A stretch of DNA of 64,000 bases from Pandoraea aquatica (lineage in GTDB: Bacteria; Pseudomonadota; Gammaproteobacteria; Burkholderiales; Burkholderiaceae): assembly GCF_902459565.1 (NCBI RefSeq), contig NZ_CABPSN010000003.1, forward strand, positions 496,001 through 560,000. The letters run 5' to 3'. The position numbers and the translations under genes are program-made. The notes under the pieces were generated by a model that was given only the letters and a program-made list of their open reading frames with translations, searched no databases and was not told where the DNA came from. This document shows positions 17,637-25,769 of this stretch, one piece after another. The stretch's first letter is position 1, and the number at the start of each line of letters is the position of its first letter.

Positions 17637-19109
17637 TCAGGCGGTGCGGTTCTTCGCGATGGGCGGATTCTTCGAGAAGTAAGTCCGGATCCCCTTGAGC
17701 AGTGCATTTGCGAGCCGTTCCTGATAGGCCGGATCGTTCAGATACTGCTCTTCCTTGGGGTTGCTGATGAAGGCCGTCTCGACCAGCACCGACGGAATAT
17801 CCGGTGCCTTGAGCACGGCAAACGACGCCTGTTCGACGTTTTTGCTGTGCAGACGATCCGCTACCGTGCCGATCTCGGCGAGCAGTGCGGTGCCGAACAC
17901 CTTGCTGTCGCGAATCTGCGCCGTGGTCGACATATCGAGCAGCGCGTGCGCCACCGTCCGATCGTTGGTCTTGATGTTGACGCCGCCGATCAGGTCCGAA
18001 GCGTTCTGCGTCTTCTCAAGCAGCCGGGCGGTCGCACTCGTCGCACCGCGTTCGGACAGTGCGAACACGGAAGCGCCGTTGGCGGAGGGCGACGTGAAGG
18101 CGTCGGCGTGAATCGACATGAAGAGATCGGCATCCACACGACGCGCTTTCTGCACCCGCACACCGAGCGGGACGAAGAAGTCGGCGTCGCGCGTCATCAT
18201 GGCGCGCATGTTCGGTTGGGCGTTGATCTTGTCGCGCAAGCGTTTGGCGATCTGCAACACCACGACCTTTTCATACGTGCCGCTGCTGCCGATCGCGCCC
18301 GGGTCTTCCCCGCCGTGGCCGGGATCGAGGGCGATGGTGAGCAGACGCGCCGTCTTCTGACCGCGCGGCGGCGGAGGCAGATCGTCGGTGTCGTCGTCGT
18401 TGCGCTGGGCGAGCGGCGGTGTCTTGTCCGGGGCGGCAGGCGTGGATGGCGTAGAAGGCGTGGGGCCGGGGCGCGCCGGACGCGGCGACTGACCTTGCTG
18501 GGCGTACTTCTGGAAGAACGCTTCGCTCTCTTCCGTGCTCGGCGTGTTGGCGTTGCCCGAGGACTGCGGTGGATGCGAATTCTGCGCGAGCGCCTGCGCC
18601 TTGTTGGCGGTTTGCGCGAGCAGTTCCATGAGCGGATCGGGCTCGACGGCCGGGTACAGATCGAACACGGTGCGGTATTTGTACCCCGCCACCGGCGGCA
18701 GCGTGAACGACTGTGGCTTCACGCCCGCCTTCAGATCGAACACCATGCGCACGACGCCGGGCTTGAACTGCCCCACGCGCACCTGGGCGATCTGCGGATC
18801 GTTCGGCTGGATTTTGGCAACGAGGTCGCGCAGCGCCGGACTCAGATCCACTTCGTCGAGATCGATGACGAAGCGGTTCGGACTTTCCATCAGCTGCTGC
18901 TGGAATTTGACCGGGTTGTCGGTCTCCAGCGTGACACGTGTGTAGTCTCTCGCCGGCCAGACGCGCACCGCCACGATGGCGTTAGCGAACGCGAAGCGGG
19001 GGCCGGTGAGGGCGAGAATCAGGGTCGAAGCGCCTGCGCGCAAGGCGCGGCGGCGGCCGGCGTTGGGCGATGAGGCGTCGTCGGTACGGGCGAAGCGTTT
19101 GATCAGCAT
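17637..19109 (-). CDS. amiC: N-acetylmuramoyl-L-alanine amidase (AmiC-type)
   Basis: The 490-residue periplasmic enzyme cleaves the septal peptidoglycan peptide from MurNAc. The N-terminus has a twin-arginine-type leader (GRRRALRAGAS then a hydrophobic stretch ending FAFA). An AMIN domain occupies about 40-150, then a Pro/Thr-rich linker. The amidase_3 catalytic domain starts at LTIALDPGHGGEDPG (zinc His, Glu follows) and includes LFMSIHADAF and VLVETAFISN (catalytic Glu). The ATG at 19109 overlaps tsaE by 7 bp. This tsaE-amiC pairing is conserved in Burkholderiales. Confidence 0.94.
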   Translation of the reverse strand: MLIKRFARTDDASSPNAGRRRALRAGASTLILALTGPRFAFANAIVAVRVWPARDYTRVTLETDNPVKFQQQLMESPNRFVIDLDEVDLSPALRDLVAKIQPNDPQIAQVRVGQFKPGVVRMVFDLKAGVKPQSFTLPPVAGYKYRTVFDLYPAVEPDPLMELLAQTANKAQALAQNSHPPQSSGNANTPSTEESEAFFQKYAQQGQSPRPARPGPTPSTPSTPAAPDKTPPLAQRNDDDTDDLPPPPRGQKTARLLTIALDPGHGGEDPGAIGSSGTYEKVVVLQIAKRLRDKINAQPNMRAMMTRDADFFVPLGVRVQKARRVDADLFMSIHADAFTSPSANGASVFALSERGATSATARLLEKTQNASDLIGGVNIKTNDRTVAHALLDMSTTAQIRDSKVFGTALLAEIGTVADRLHSKNVEQASFAVLKAPDIPSVLVETAFISNPKEEQYLNDPAYQERLANALLKGIRTYFSKNPPIAKNRTA

Positions 19110-19636
19110 GAGTTCAGGCAAGCAAGACCGGCCGGCGTATAGGCGCTCGTCGTGAGACGGCGGGCGTCGCCAACTGGTTCCAGCCAAAGGCGCAAATCAG
19201 GGGTGCCAAGGAGTCCTTCGGCTTTTTCCGGCCACTCGACCAGGCAAAGGGCATCGCCTGCAAAATGCTCGCGAAAGCCCGTGTCATGCCATTCGGCCGG
19301 ATCGGCAAAGCGGTACAGATCGAAATGATAGACCGGCAACACGCCTTGTGGTGTGTCGATGTTGTATGGTTCACACAGCGCGTAGGTGGGACTTTTGACG
19401 CGTCCGGTGTGGCCCAGCGCGCGCAACAGCGCTCGCACGAAGGTGGTTTTTCCCGCGCCGAGGTCGCCCGAGAGCTGCACATGCAGGCCCGCGTGCGCGG
19501 CGTCGGTATGCGCCATGCGCGCAACCACCGCGCGTGCGAATGCCGCGGCGAAGGCCTCGGTGGCGGCTTCGTCCGGCAGCGCGAAGATGCGTTCGCCCAG
19601 CGGAGGCGGCGCAGAGGAGTCGGGCATGGCGGGCAT
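19103..19636 (-). CDS. tsaE: tRNA threonylcarbamoyladenosine biosynthesis ATPase TsaE
   Basis: The 177-residue P-loop protein works with TsaB and TsaD to make t6A37 on ANN-decoding tRNAs. Walker A is LSGDLGAGKTTFVRALL near residue 56. VKSPTYALCEPY and YHFDLYRF near residues 82-108 are the family motif region, and LVEWPEK near residue 132 is typical. The alternative ATG at 19627 would remove three residues. It is divergent from queG with only 17 bp between starts, and its 3' end overlaps amiC. Confidence 0.95.
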   Translation of the reverse strand: MPAMPDSSAPPPLGERIFALPDEAATEAFAAAFARAVVARMAHTDAAHAGLHVQLSGDLGAGKTTFVRALLRALGHTGRVKSPTYALCEPYNIDTPQGVLPVYHFDLYRFADPAEWHDTGFREHFAGDALCLVEWPEKAEGLLGTPDLRLWLEPVGDARRLTTSAYTPAGLACLNSC

Positions 19637-19653
19637 TGCGTAAAATGGAGTCG

Positions 19654-20928
19654 ATGAAAGCTTCCGTGATTTTCCCCGCTACCGCCGCACAAGTCGAGCC
19701 ATCGGCACCTCCGAATGCAAAGGAAGTGTCGCCCTCGCGCGACATTGCGACGCCGTTGGCCCCCGCTTCGACCCTCGATTCGAAAGGGTTGGCTGCGCTT
19801 GCGGTGCAAATCAGAGGGTGGGCGCGTGAGCTGGGCTTCGGTCACGTGGGCATCACGGACATCGACCTCTCGCATGCCGAGGCGGGTCTGCAGCAGTGGC
19901 TCGACGACGGCTGTCATGGCGATATGGACTACATGGCCGCCCACGGCATGAAGCGTGCACGGCCCGCCGAGCTGGTCCCCGGCACGGTGCGTGTGATCAG
20001 CGCCCGGATGAATTACCTTCCCAGCGACACCGACCTCGCGCAGTGGCGCAAGCGCGAAATGGCGCGCACTGAGATGCCCGGCGAGGCTGTCGTGTCGCTC
20101 TATGCCCGAGGGCGCGACTATCACAAGGTGGTGCGCAATCGTTTGCAACAACTGGCGGATCGCATCACGCAGGCCATCGGGCCGTTCGGTTATCGCGCGT
20201 TCACCGATTCCGCGCCGGTGCTGGAAGTCGAGCTCGCGCAGAAGGCGGGGCTCGGCTGGCGCGGCAAACACACGTTGTTGCTCTCGCGCGACGCGGGCTC
20301 GCTGTTCTTCCTCGGTGAAATTTTCGTCGACGTCCCGTTGCCGGTCGACGTCGAGGATGCAGACAATGCGCATGAGGACGACAGCGCAAGCGCAAATCCC
20401 GGCATGGATCGCGGCGAGCACTGCGGCCAATGCCGCCGCTGCCTCGACGTTTGCCCGACGGGCGCGATCACCGAAGCGTTTCGCGTCGATGCACGTCTGT
20501 GCGTGTCGTATCTGACGATCGAACACAAGGGCGCGATCCCCGAGCCGTTGCGCGCCAAGATGGGCAACCGCATTTACGGCTGCGACGACTGCCAGCTCTA
20601 CTGTCCGTGGAACAAGTTCGCGCAGCCGTCGCCGCTGCCCGATTTCGCACCGCGCAACAAGCTCGACAGCGCCTCGCTCGTCGAGCTGTTTGCATGGACC
20701 GAAACGGAATTCATGGACCGGCTCGCGGGGAGTCCGATTCGTCGCATCGGGCACGAGCGATGGCTGCGCAATCTCGCCGTCGGCCTCGGCAATGCGCTGC
20801 GTGAGACTCTCGATGCCGACGCCCGCATCCCCATGCGCGACGCCTTGCTCGCGCGTCGCGATCACCCCTCCGCGCTGGTGCGCGAACACGTCGAGTGGGC
20901 GCTTGCCCAGGAAGGAGTTTCGGTTTGA
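19654..20928 (+). CDS. queG: Epoxyqueuosine reductase QueG
   Basis: The 424-residue cobalamin-dependent iron-sulfur enzyme performs the last step of queuosine synthesis, reducing epoxyqueuosine in tRNA. The two [4Fe-4S] clusters are set by CGQCRRCLDVCPTGAI and YGCDDCQLYCPWNKF. GYRAFTDSAPVLEVELAQ and GWRGKHTLLLS are family signatures. An in-frame ATG lies at 19645. I chose 19654 because TAAAAT at 19641-19646 ends 7 nt before it, the same geometry as several other starts in this window. It overlaps xerD by 4 nt if xerD uses the TTG at 20925. Confidence 0.93.
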   Translation: MKASVIFPATAAQVEPSAPPNAKEVSPSRDIATPLAPASTLDSKGLAALAVQIRGWARELGFGHVGITDIDLSHAEAGLQQWLDDGCHGDMDYMAAHGMKRARPAELVPGTVRVISARMNYLPSDTDLAQWRKREMARTEMPGEAVVSLYARGRDYHKVVRNRLQQLADRITQAIGPFGYRAFTDSAPVLEVELAQKAGLGWRGKHTLLLSRDAGSLFFLGEIFVDVPLPVDVEDADNAHEDDSASANPGMDRGEHCGQCRRCLDVCPTGAITEAFRVDARLCVSYLTIEHKGAIPEPLRAKMGNRIYGCDDCQLYCPWNKFAQPSPLPDFAPRNKLDSASLVELFAWTETEFMDRLAGSPIRRIGHERWLRNLAVGLGNALRETLDADARIPMRDALLARRDHPSALVREHVEWALAQEGVSV

Positions 20929-21926
20929 GTATGTCCGAGCGCACGCAAGTTTCCGAGCCGATTTCCGAGCCGATGCTCACGCGCAGCACGTCTCTGATCG
21001 ACCAGTTCTGCGACACGATCTGGCTCGAAGACGGCCTGTCGCGCAACACGCTCGACGCCTATCGTCGCGATCTACGGCTGTTCGCAGAGTGGCTCGCGGA
21101 CGAAGCGAAAACCGCGCATGCAGACGGCGCGGAAGAATCGCACGCCCCCCCGCACGACAACCTGCCCGCAATGTCCCTCGACACCGTGGACGAGGCGGCG
21201 CTCTCGGCCTATCTCGCGTGGCGTCGCGAGAGCCTGGCGAGTAGCGTGAACCGACGTCTGTCCGTCTTCAAGCGTTTTTATCAGTGGGCGCTGCGCGAGC
21301 ACCTCGTGCAGCAGGATCCGTGCTTGCGCATTGCATCGGCCAAGCGGGCGCAGCGTCTGCCGTCGACCTTGTCGGAAGCGCAGGTCGAAGCGCTGCTCGG
21401 CGCGCCGGATCTCACGCAGCCGCTCGGTTTGCGCGACCGCGCCATGCTGGAGCTGATGTATGCGAGCGGCTTGCGCGTGTCGGAGCTGGTCGCGCTCAAG
21501 ACCATCGAAGTGGGACTGAACGAAGGGGTGCTGCGGATTTTCGGTAAGGGCGCAAAGGAGCGGCTGGTGCCGTTCGGCGAAGAGGCCAACGGCTGGCTCA
21601 CTCGGTATCTTGCAGAGAGTCGCGGTGTGTTGCTCGCCGGACGCGCATGCGACACGCTGTTCGTGACGCAACGCGGCGAGGGCATGACGCGTCAGGCGTT
21701 CTGGTATCTGATCAAGCGATACGCGCTGCAAGCCGACATTCGCGCGCCGCTCTCACCGCACACGCTGCGCCATGCGTTCGCCACGCACCTGATCAATCAC
21801 GGCGCAGATCTGCGCGTGGTGCAGTTGCTGCTCGGGCACGCCGACATCTCTACCACACAGATCTACACGCACGTCGCGCGCGAGCGTCTCAAGTCGCTGC
21901 ACGCGCAGCATCACCCGCGCGGCTGA
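20925..21926 (+). CDS. xerD: Site-specific tyrosine recombinase XerD
   Basis: A 333-residue tyrosine recombinase that resolves chromosome dimers at dif with XerC. The SAM-like core-binding domain starts at FCDTIWLEDGLSRNTLDAYR, typical of XerD rather than XerC. Catalytic residues lie in ASGLRVSEL (Arg), GKGAKER (Lys), HTLRHAFATHL (His/Arg), LLGHADISTTQIYTH (His, nucleophile Tyr). An Ala/Glu/His-rich insertion lies near residues 50-73. AAGGAG at 20912-20917 is 7 nt from a TTG at 20925 but 13 nt from the ATG at 20931, so I use the TTG. It overlaps the queG TGA. Confidence 0.94.
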   Translation: MSMSERTQVSEPISEPMLTRSTSLIDQFCDTIWLEDGLSRNTLDAYRRDLRLFAEWLADEAKTAHADGAEESHAPPHDNLPAMSLDTVDEAALSAYLAWRRESLASSVNRRLSVFKRFYQWALREHLVQQDPCLRIASAKRAQRLPSTLSEAQVEALLGAPDLTQPLGLRDRAMLELMYASGLRVSELVALKTIEVGLNEGVLRIFGKGAKERLVPFGEEANGWLTRYLAESRGVLLAGRACDTLFVTQRGEGMTRQAFWYLIKRYALQADIRAPLSPHTLRHAFATHLINHGADLRVVQLLLGHADISTTQIYTHVARERLKSLHAQHHPRG

Positions 21927-21977
21927 CGGTCGCGACCTTACTGTCGACCTTACTGTCGCGAATCGGGACGTACAGCA

Positions 21978-23594
21978 TCAGAGCATCGCCTTGAGCTTGT
22001 GCTTGAGCACCTTGCCGGTCGATGCGGCGGGCAGGGCGTCGAGCACCCGAATCTGCCCGGGACGTTTGTACGGCGCGAGCCGCTGTGCGGCCCAGCCGGC
22101 GAGCGCTTCGACGTCGATCTCGTGCCCCGGACGCGCCTCCACAAACGCGACGACCTGCTCGTTGCCATCGTCCGCATCGTCCGCGCCAGCTGGTCGCCCG
22201 AGTACGGCGACCTGAAGTACGTCGGGATGGCTCGCCAGTGCTTGCTCGACTTCGATCGGGTAGACGTTGAAGCCCGAGTGGATGATGAGTTCTTTGGCGC
22301 GTCCGGCGAGGAACAACGCTCCGTCTGCCGCGCGACGCGCGAGGTCGCCGGTGCGCAGCCAGCCGTCTTCCGTGACGGTCGCGGCCGTCAGTTCCGGCGC
22401 GCGATAGTAGCCGAGCATCACGTTCGGTCCGTGCACCCACAGTTCGCCGACGTCGCCCTCGGTCACATCCTTGCCGTCGAGCCCCACGATACGCACCGCG
22501 ACGCCCGGAATGACGGGGCCGACGGAGCAGTCCTCGCGCGGCGCATCCAGCAATGTCTGGGAGACGGTCGGGCTGCTTTCGGTCAGGCCGTAGCCGTTGT
22601 GGATGGGCAGACCGTAGAACGCTTCGACGCGCGCCTTGAGCGCGGCGTCGAGCGGCGACCCACCGGAATAGACGAAGCGCAGACGCGGCGCAACCAGCGT
22701 CGCACCTTGCGTCGCGACATACGCCATCAGACGTGCATGCATGGCGGGCACGCCTTGCAGAATCGTCAGCCCGTCGTGCGCGAGCGAGTCCAGCACCGCC
22801 TCGGGCGTGAAGCGCGCGGCGAGACGCAACGTGCCGCCGGCGTACAACGTGCCGAGACACACGGAAGTCAATCCGTAGACGTGCGAGAGCGGCAGCACGC
22901 CATAGGCGATGTCGTCCGCGCCGACGCGTCGCAATGTGCTCGACACGGCCGCAATGAACATCAGATTGCGATGCGACAACCGCACGCCCTTGGGCGCACC
23001 GGTCGTGCCCGTCGTGTAAATCAGCGCCGCGCATTGGTCGGACGGATCGCTTTGCACCGGCTCGGCCATGCTCGCGGGATCGACGTCCGACACCGCCAGT
23101 GCGCCCAGCGCCAGTTCGGTCCAGACCACTTTCGCCGCATCGGTGCGCGCGTGCGCGGCGGCGTCGGGAGAGGCGTCGACGGTATAGATCGCGCAGCGCG
23201 GCTGGGCGTGGTCGCGGATCACTCGCAGCTCCGCCGGGGAAAGGCGGGCGTTGCAGAGCAGCGGCCACGCATCGAGCGAGGCGGCCGCGAGCAGCAGCAC
23301 CACATACGCAATGCCGTTCTCGCCGACGATCATCACGCGATCGCCACCCCGGACACCATGCTCGCGCAAGCGCGTTGCACACGTGCTCACGGCGTGCGTC
23401 AGTTCGCCGTACGTCATCCGGCCGAAGTCGTCGATCAGCGCGATGCGTGACGGCGTTTGCGCGGCGATTCGCGCCGGCAGGCTGTCGATGCGCGCCGGCA
23501 GGCCGGCAAGGAACGAAGTCAAGGACGAGGCCGAAGACGTCACGTCGGCGTCGGTCGGCAAGGAAAGCAAGGGCGATAAATGTGAGGCAGGCAT
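21978..23594 (-). CDS. AMP-dependent acyl-CoA synthetase/ligase
   Basis: A 538-residue ANL-superfamily enzyme that activates a carboxylic acid to acyl-AMP and then acyl-CoA. The P-loop signature is IYTTGTTGAPKGVRLSHRN near residue 190. YGLTESSPTVS near residue 318, GELWVHGPNVMLGYY, and WLRTGDLARR (A5-A8 region) follow, and the C-terminal lysine is in AASTGKVLKHKL. The substrate is not readable, though medium/long-chain fatty acid is likely. The start has no SD; a TACAAT hexamer (minus, 23606-23601) ends 6 nt before the ATG. It is convergent with xerD and divergent from ybaK. Confidence 0.9.
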   Translation of the reverse strand: MPASHLSPLLSLPTDADVTSSASSLTSFLAGLPARIDSLPARIAAQTPSRIALIDDFGRMTYGELTHAVSTCATRLREHGVRGGDRVMIVGENGIAYVVLLLAAASLDAWPLLCNARLSPAELRVIRDHAQPRCAIYTVDASPDAAAHARTDAAKVVWTELALGALAVSDVDPASMAEPVQSDPSDQCAALIYTTGTTGAPKGVRLSHRNLMFIAAVSSTLRRVGADDIAYGVLPLSHVYGLTSVCLGTLYAGGTLRLAARFTPEAVLDSLAHDGLTILQGVPAMHARLMAYVATQGATLVAPRLRFVYSGGSPLDAALKARVEAFYGLPIHNGYGLTESSPTVSQTLLDAPREDCSVGPVIPGVAVRIVGLDGKDVTEGDVGELWVHGPNVMLGYYRAPELTAATVTEDGWLRTGDLARRAADGALFLAGRAKELIIHSGFNVYPIEVEQALASHPDVLQVAVLGRPAGADDADDGNEQVVAFVEARPGHEIDVEALAGWAAQRLAPYKRPGQIRVLDALPAASTGKVLKHKLKAML

Positions 23595-23720
23595 GGCGGC
23601 ATTGTAATGCCCGATGAAGCGATTGCTTACAATCCGTAATTAACGAACCCTAGAGGTCCCGCTGCGCGCGTGCCCGAACGCCTGCGACGCGATCCGAGAA
23701 CCGACTGCAACTTCTACGAT

Positions 23721-24209
23721 ATGAAATCCAAGGCCACCGCTGAAACTCCTGCGACCAAACAGCTCCGCGAAGCCAAGGTCGCGTTTCAGAACCACTTCTA
23801 CGAGTACCAGGAGCACGGCGGCACGCGTGTTTCGTCGGAAGCGTTGGGGGTGCCTGAGCACGCCGTCGTCAAGACGCTGATCATGGAAGACGAAGACGCC
23901 AACCCGCTGGTCGTGCTCATGCATGGCGACCGTCAGGTGTCGACCAAGGCGCTGGCCCGTCAGGCCGGGCGCAAGCGCATCGAGACCTGCAAGCCGGAAG
24001 TCGCCAACCGTCACTCCGGTTTTCTGGTAGGTGGCACGAGTCCGTTCGGCACACGCAAGCGCATGCCGATCTTCATGGAAGCGTCGATTCTCGAACTGCC
24101 GGAGATTTACATCAATGGCGGACGTCGCGGCTATCTCGTCTCGATGGCGCCCTCCGAAATCGTGCGCGTGCTCGCACCCACGCTCGTCAACGCGGCGCTC
24201 GTCGACTAA
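23721..24209 (+). CDS. ybaK: Cys-tRNA(Pro)/Cys-tRNA(Cys) deacylase YbaK-type
   Basis: The 162-residue protein of the YbaK/ProX editing family hydrolyses mischarged tRNA, mainly Cys-tRNA(Pro). FYEYQEHGGTRVSSEALGV near residue 25, a conserved lysine in VVKTLIM, and the GGTSPFGTRKRMPIFME segment near residue 103 define the family. YINGGRRGYLVSMAPSE is the C-terminal motif. The ATG at 23721 is chosen to match family length; the frame runs open to 23670. In related genomes it is followed by plsY; here the pilus locus intervenes. Confidence 0.93.
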   Translation: MKSKATAETPATKQLREAKVAFQNHFYEYQEHGGTRVSSEALGVPEHAVVKTLIMEDEDANPLVVLMHGDRQVSTKALARQAGRKRIETCKPEVANRHSGFLVGGTSPFGTRKRMPIFMEASILELPEIYINGGRRGYLVSMAPSEIVRVLAPTLVNAALVD

Positions 24210-24291
24210 GCATTGCGTCTGCCTCGCGGTCGCGCGCGTTACATCACTACGCAGGCCGCGGTTTTAAGAAATCAACCATAACCACACCATT

Positions 24292-24321
24292 GAGCAAAAT
24301 CTGACTTGTCAGATTTTGCTC
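24292..24321. promoter_or_regulatory. 30-bp near-perfect palindrome upstream of the pilus operon
   Basis: The arms GAGCAAAATCTGAC and GTCAGATTTTGCTC are perfectly complementary around a TT centre. It lies 82 bp after ybaK and 50 bp before the chaperone start. The lack of a T-run argues against a simple terminator, though ybaK termination remains possible. An operator for the pilus regulator is the alternative. Confidence 0.5.
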
Positions 24322-24371
24322 GTTTGCGCTCGTCCCTACGATGACGTCATGAATCGGACGGAGACGAGGCG

Positions 24372-25169
24372 ATGGACGAGACAAGCGGTGATGCAAGACG
24401 GGAAATCGACGCTCAGCCTAGTCGGTGTAGTGCTGGCGCAGCGCTGATCGCCGCATTCGCGCTCGCGTTGTCGGCGTCGATGCCGGTGCATGCCAACGTC
24501 ACCATTTCACCGATTGCCAGCGTTATCACAGGCGTCGCAGGCGGCAAGGGGCAAGTCAGCGTCATTCGCGTCACGTCTCAGTCGCCACAAACCCAATACG
24601 TCGACGTGAGCGTCAAGCGCATCGTCGATCCAGCCACCGATGCCGAACACGAAGTCCCGGTCAGCCTCCTGGAGGGCACCGGCCTTGTCGCGTCGCCCGC
24701 GAAATTCGTGCTGGCAGGCGGCGCGACAAGACTCGTGCGCGTGGTCTCGCTCGGACGGCCCACTGTCGAGACCGCGTATCGCGTCTACTTCCGGCCCGTT
24801 GCCGCACCCGAGGGTGTACGGGACGCCGATGCGGCGAGCGACAGCGACCTCACGCACGACGTGCAGGTGAGCTTCGTCTGGGGCGCGCTGGTTCGCGTGG
24901 CACCCGAGAAGGCTGCGCCGGGACTGGCGCGCAGCGAAGACAACCTGAGCGTGCGAAATACCGGCAACGTCCGGGCGCACGTGCGCGCCATCGGACGTTG
25001 CGAAGGTGAGGCCGGGCGCGAGTGCGACTGGCTGGACGTTGGACGTAGCGTCTATCCCGGGCAGACACAGCCGATTCCCGACGCCCTGCGCCACGCGCCG
25101 GTGCGTATCCAGTATCTGGTCGATGGCGAAGCGGATGCGCAGGTCGTGGACTTGCCTCTCGCGCCGTAG
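24372..25169 (+). CDS. CS1/cable-type alternate pilus periplasmic chaperone (CfaA/CblB-like)
   Basis: A 265-residue secreted protein. The hydrophobic signal stretch (about residues 22-41) ends VHA, after an unusually long n-region. The mature part is an immunoglobulin-like chaperone: VTISPIASVITG, then SVIRVTSQSPQTQYVDVSV, a conserved ATRLVRVVSLG near residue 117 with the arginine pocket, and VETAYRVYF. It lacks classical PapD signatures and matches the alternate chaperone pattern of CS1-family pili. The ATG has GGAG upstream. First gene of the four-gene pilus operon; it would protect and deliver pilin subunits to the usher. Confidence 0.85.
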   Translation: MDETSGDARREIDAQPSRCSAGAALIAAFALALSASMPVHANVTISPIASVITGVAGGKGQVSVIRVTSQSPQTQYVDVSVKRIVDPATDAEHEVPVSLLEGTGLVASPAKFVLAGGATRLVRVVSLGRPTVETAYRVYFRPVAAPEGVRDADAASDSDLTHDVQVSFVWGALVRVAPEKAAPGLARSEDNLSVRNTGNVRAHVRAIGRCEGEAGRECDWLDVGRSVYPGQTQPIPDALRHAPVRIQYLVDGEADAQVVDLPLAP

Positions 25170-25179
25170 ACCGATGCCA

Positions 25180-25219
25180 TGAGGCCGCAGAGCCTCAGCA
25201 AACTCCGGGGCCACCCGGA
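25180..25219 (+). promoter_or_regulatory. Two consecutive RNA hairpins between chaperone and pilin genes
   Basis: TGAGGC/GCCTCA (25180-25197, loop CGCAGA) and TCCGGG/CCCGGA (25204-25219, loop GCCA) lie in the 90-bp gap before the pilin start. Such structures are known to stabilise processed pilin mRNA in other pilus operons; that role here is inference. Neither is followed by a T-run. Confidence 0.4.
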
Positions 25220-25259
25220 AGTGATTTTCCTCCCCCCTCCAAGCAAGGAAATTTCAGCA

Positions 25260-25769
25260 ATGAATATGTTGAAGCATTTTGTCGCCCTGAGCGCGGTGAT
25301 CGTCCCGATGGCCGCCGCCAATGCCGCAGAAGTCGTGATCGATCTGACGGCGACCATCGACCCGACGCTGTCGGTGCAGCAGGCGAACGGCAGCCCGATG
25401 CCGCAGAGTCTCGATATGGCCTATAACGCGGCGACGGGCGATGTCATGTCCGAGACGATTCAGACGCGTCTCTACACGAACGACCCGACGCAGAACGTTG
25501 ACGTCCGCCTGGGCGCCGCGTCGACACTGGTCCATGTCACGAATGCCTCCGTGGCCCCCATCCCGCTGACGGTGCGGCTCGACGGCCGCACGATCACCAC
25601 GACGAATACACGACTGACGGCTGCAGAGACCTGGACGGGCAGTGCGACCGGTGAATCGAGGACGCTTCCGCTTTCCGTCGCGGGACGCGCAGCAGGCGCA
25701 AACCCGCCGACGGCCGGCCGTTACGTGGGACGTCTGGAAATGCTGATCGTCGCTTCTGCGGCTGAGTGA
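25260..25769 (+). CDS. CS1-type (cable pilus) major pilin
   Basis: The 169-residue secreted subunit has a signal peptide of about 22 residues (MNMLKHFVALS... ending ANAA). The mature start EVVIDLTATIDPTLSVQQA resembles CS1-family pilins such as CfaB and CblA, which have a DPT motif and a QxDGS-like segment; here it reads QQANGSPMP. The rest is beta-rich and lacks cysteines, as in this class, where the N-terminal extension complements the preceding subunit's groove. The ATG at 25260 has AAGGA 10 nt upstream, downstream of two RNA hairpins. It would polymerise into the pilus shaft. Confidence 0.88.
   Translation: MNMLKHFVALSAVIVPMAAANAAEVVIDLTATIDPTLSVQQANGSPMPQSLDMAYNAATGDVMSETIQTRLYTNDPTQNVDVRLGAASTLVHVTNASVAPIPLTVRLDGRTITTTNTRLTAAETWTGSATGESRTLPLSVAGRAAGANPPTAGRYVGRLEMLIVASAAE

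Noticed and set aside
24292-24321. The 30-bp palindrome as an insertion-sequence terminal repeat
   Set aside because: No partner copy and no transposase were seen near the pilus locus.
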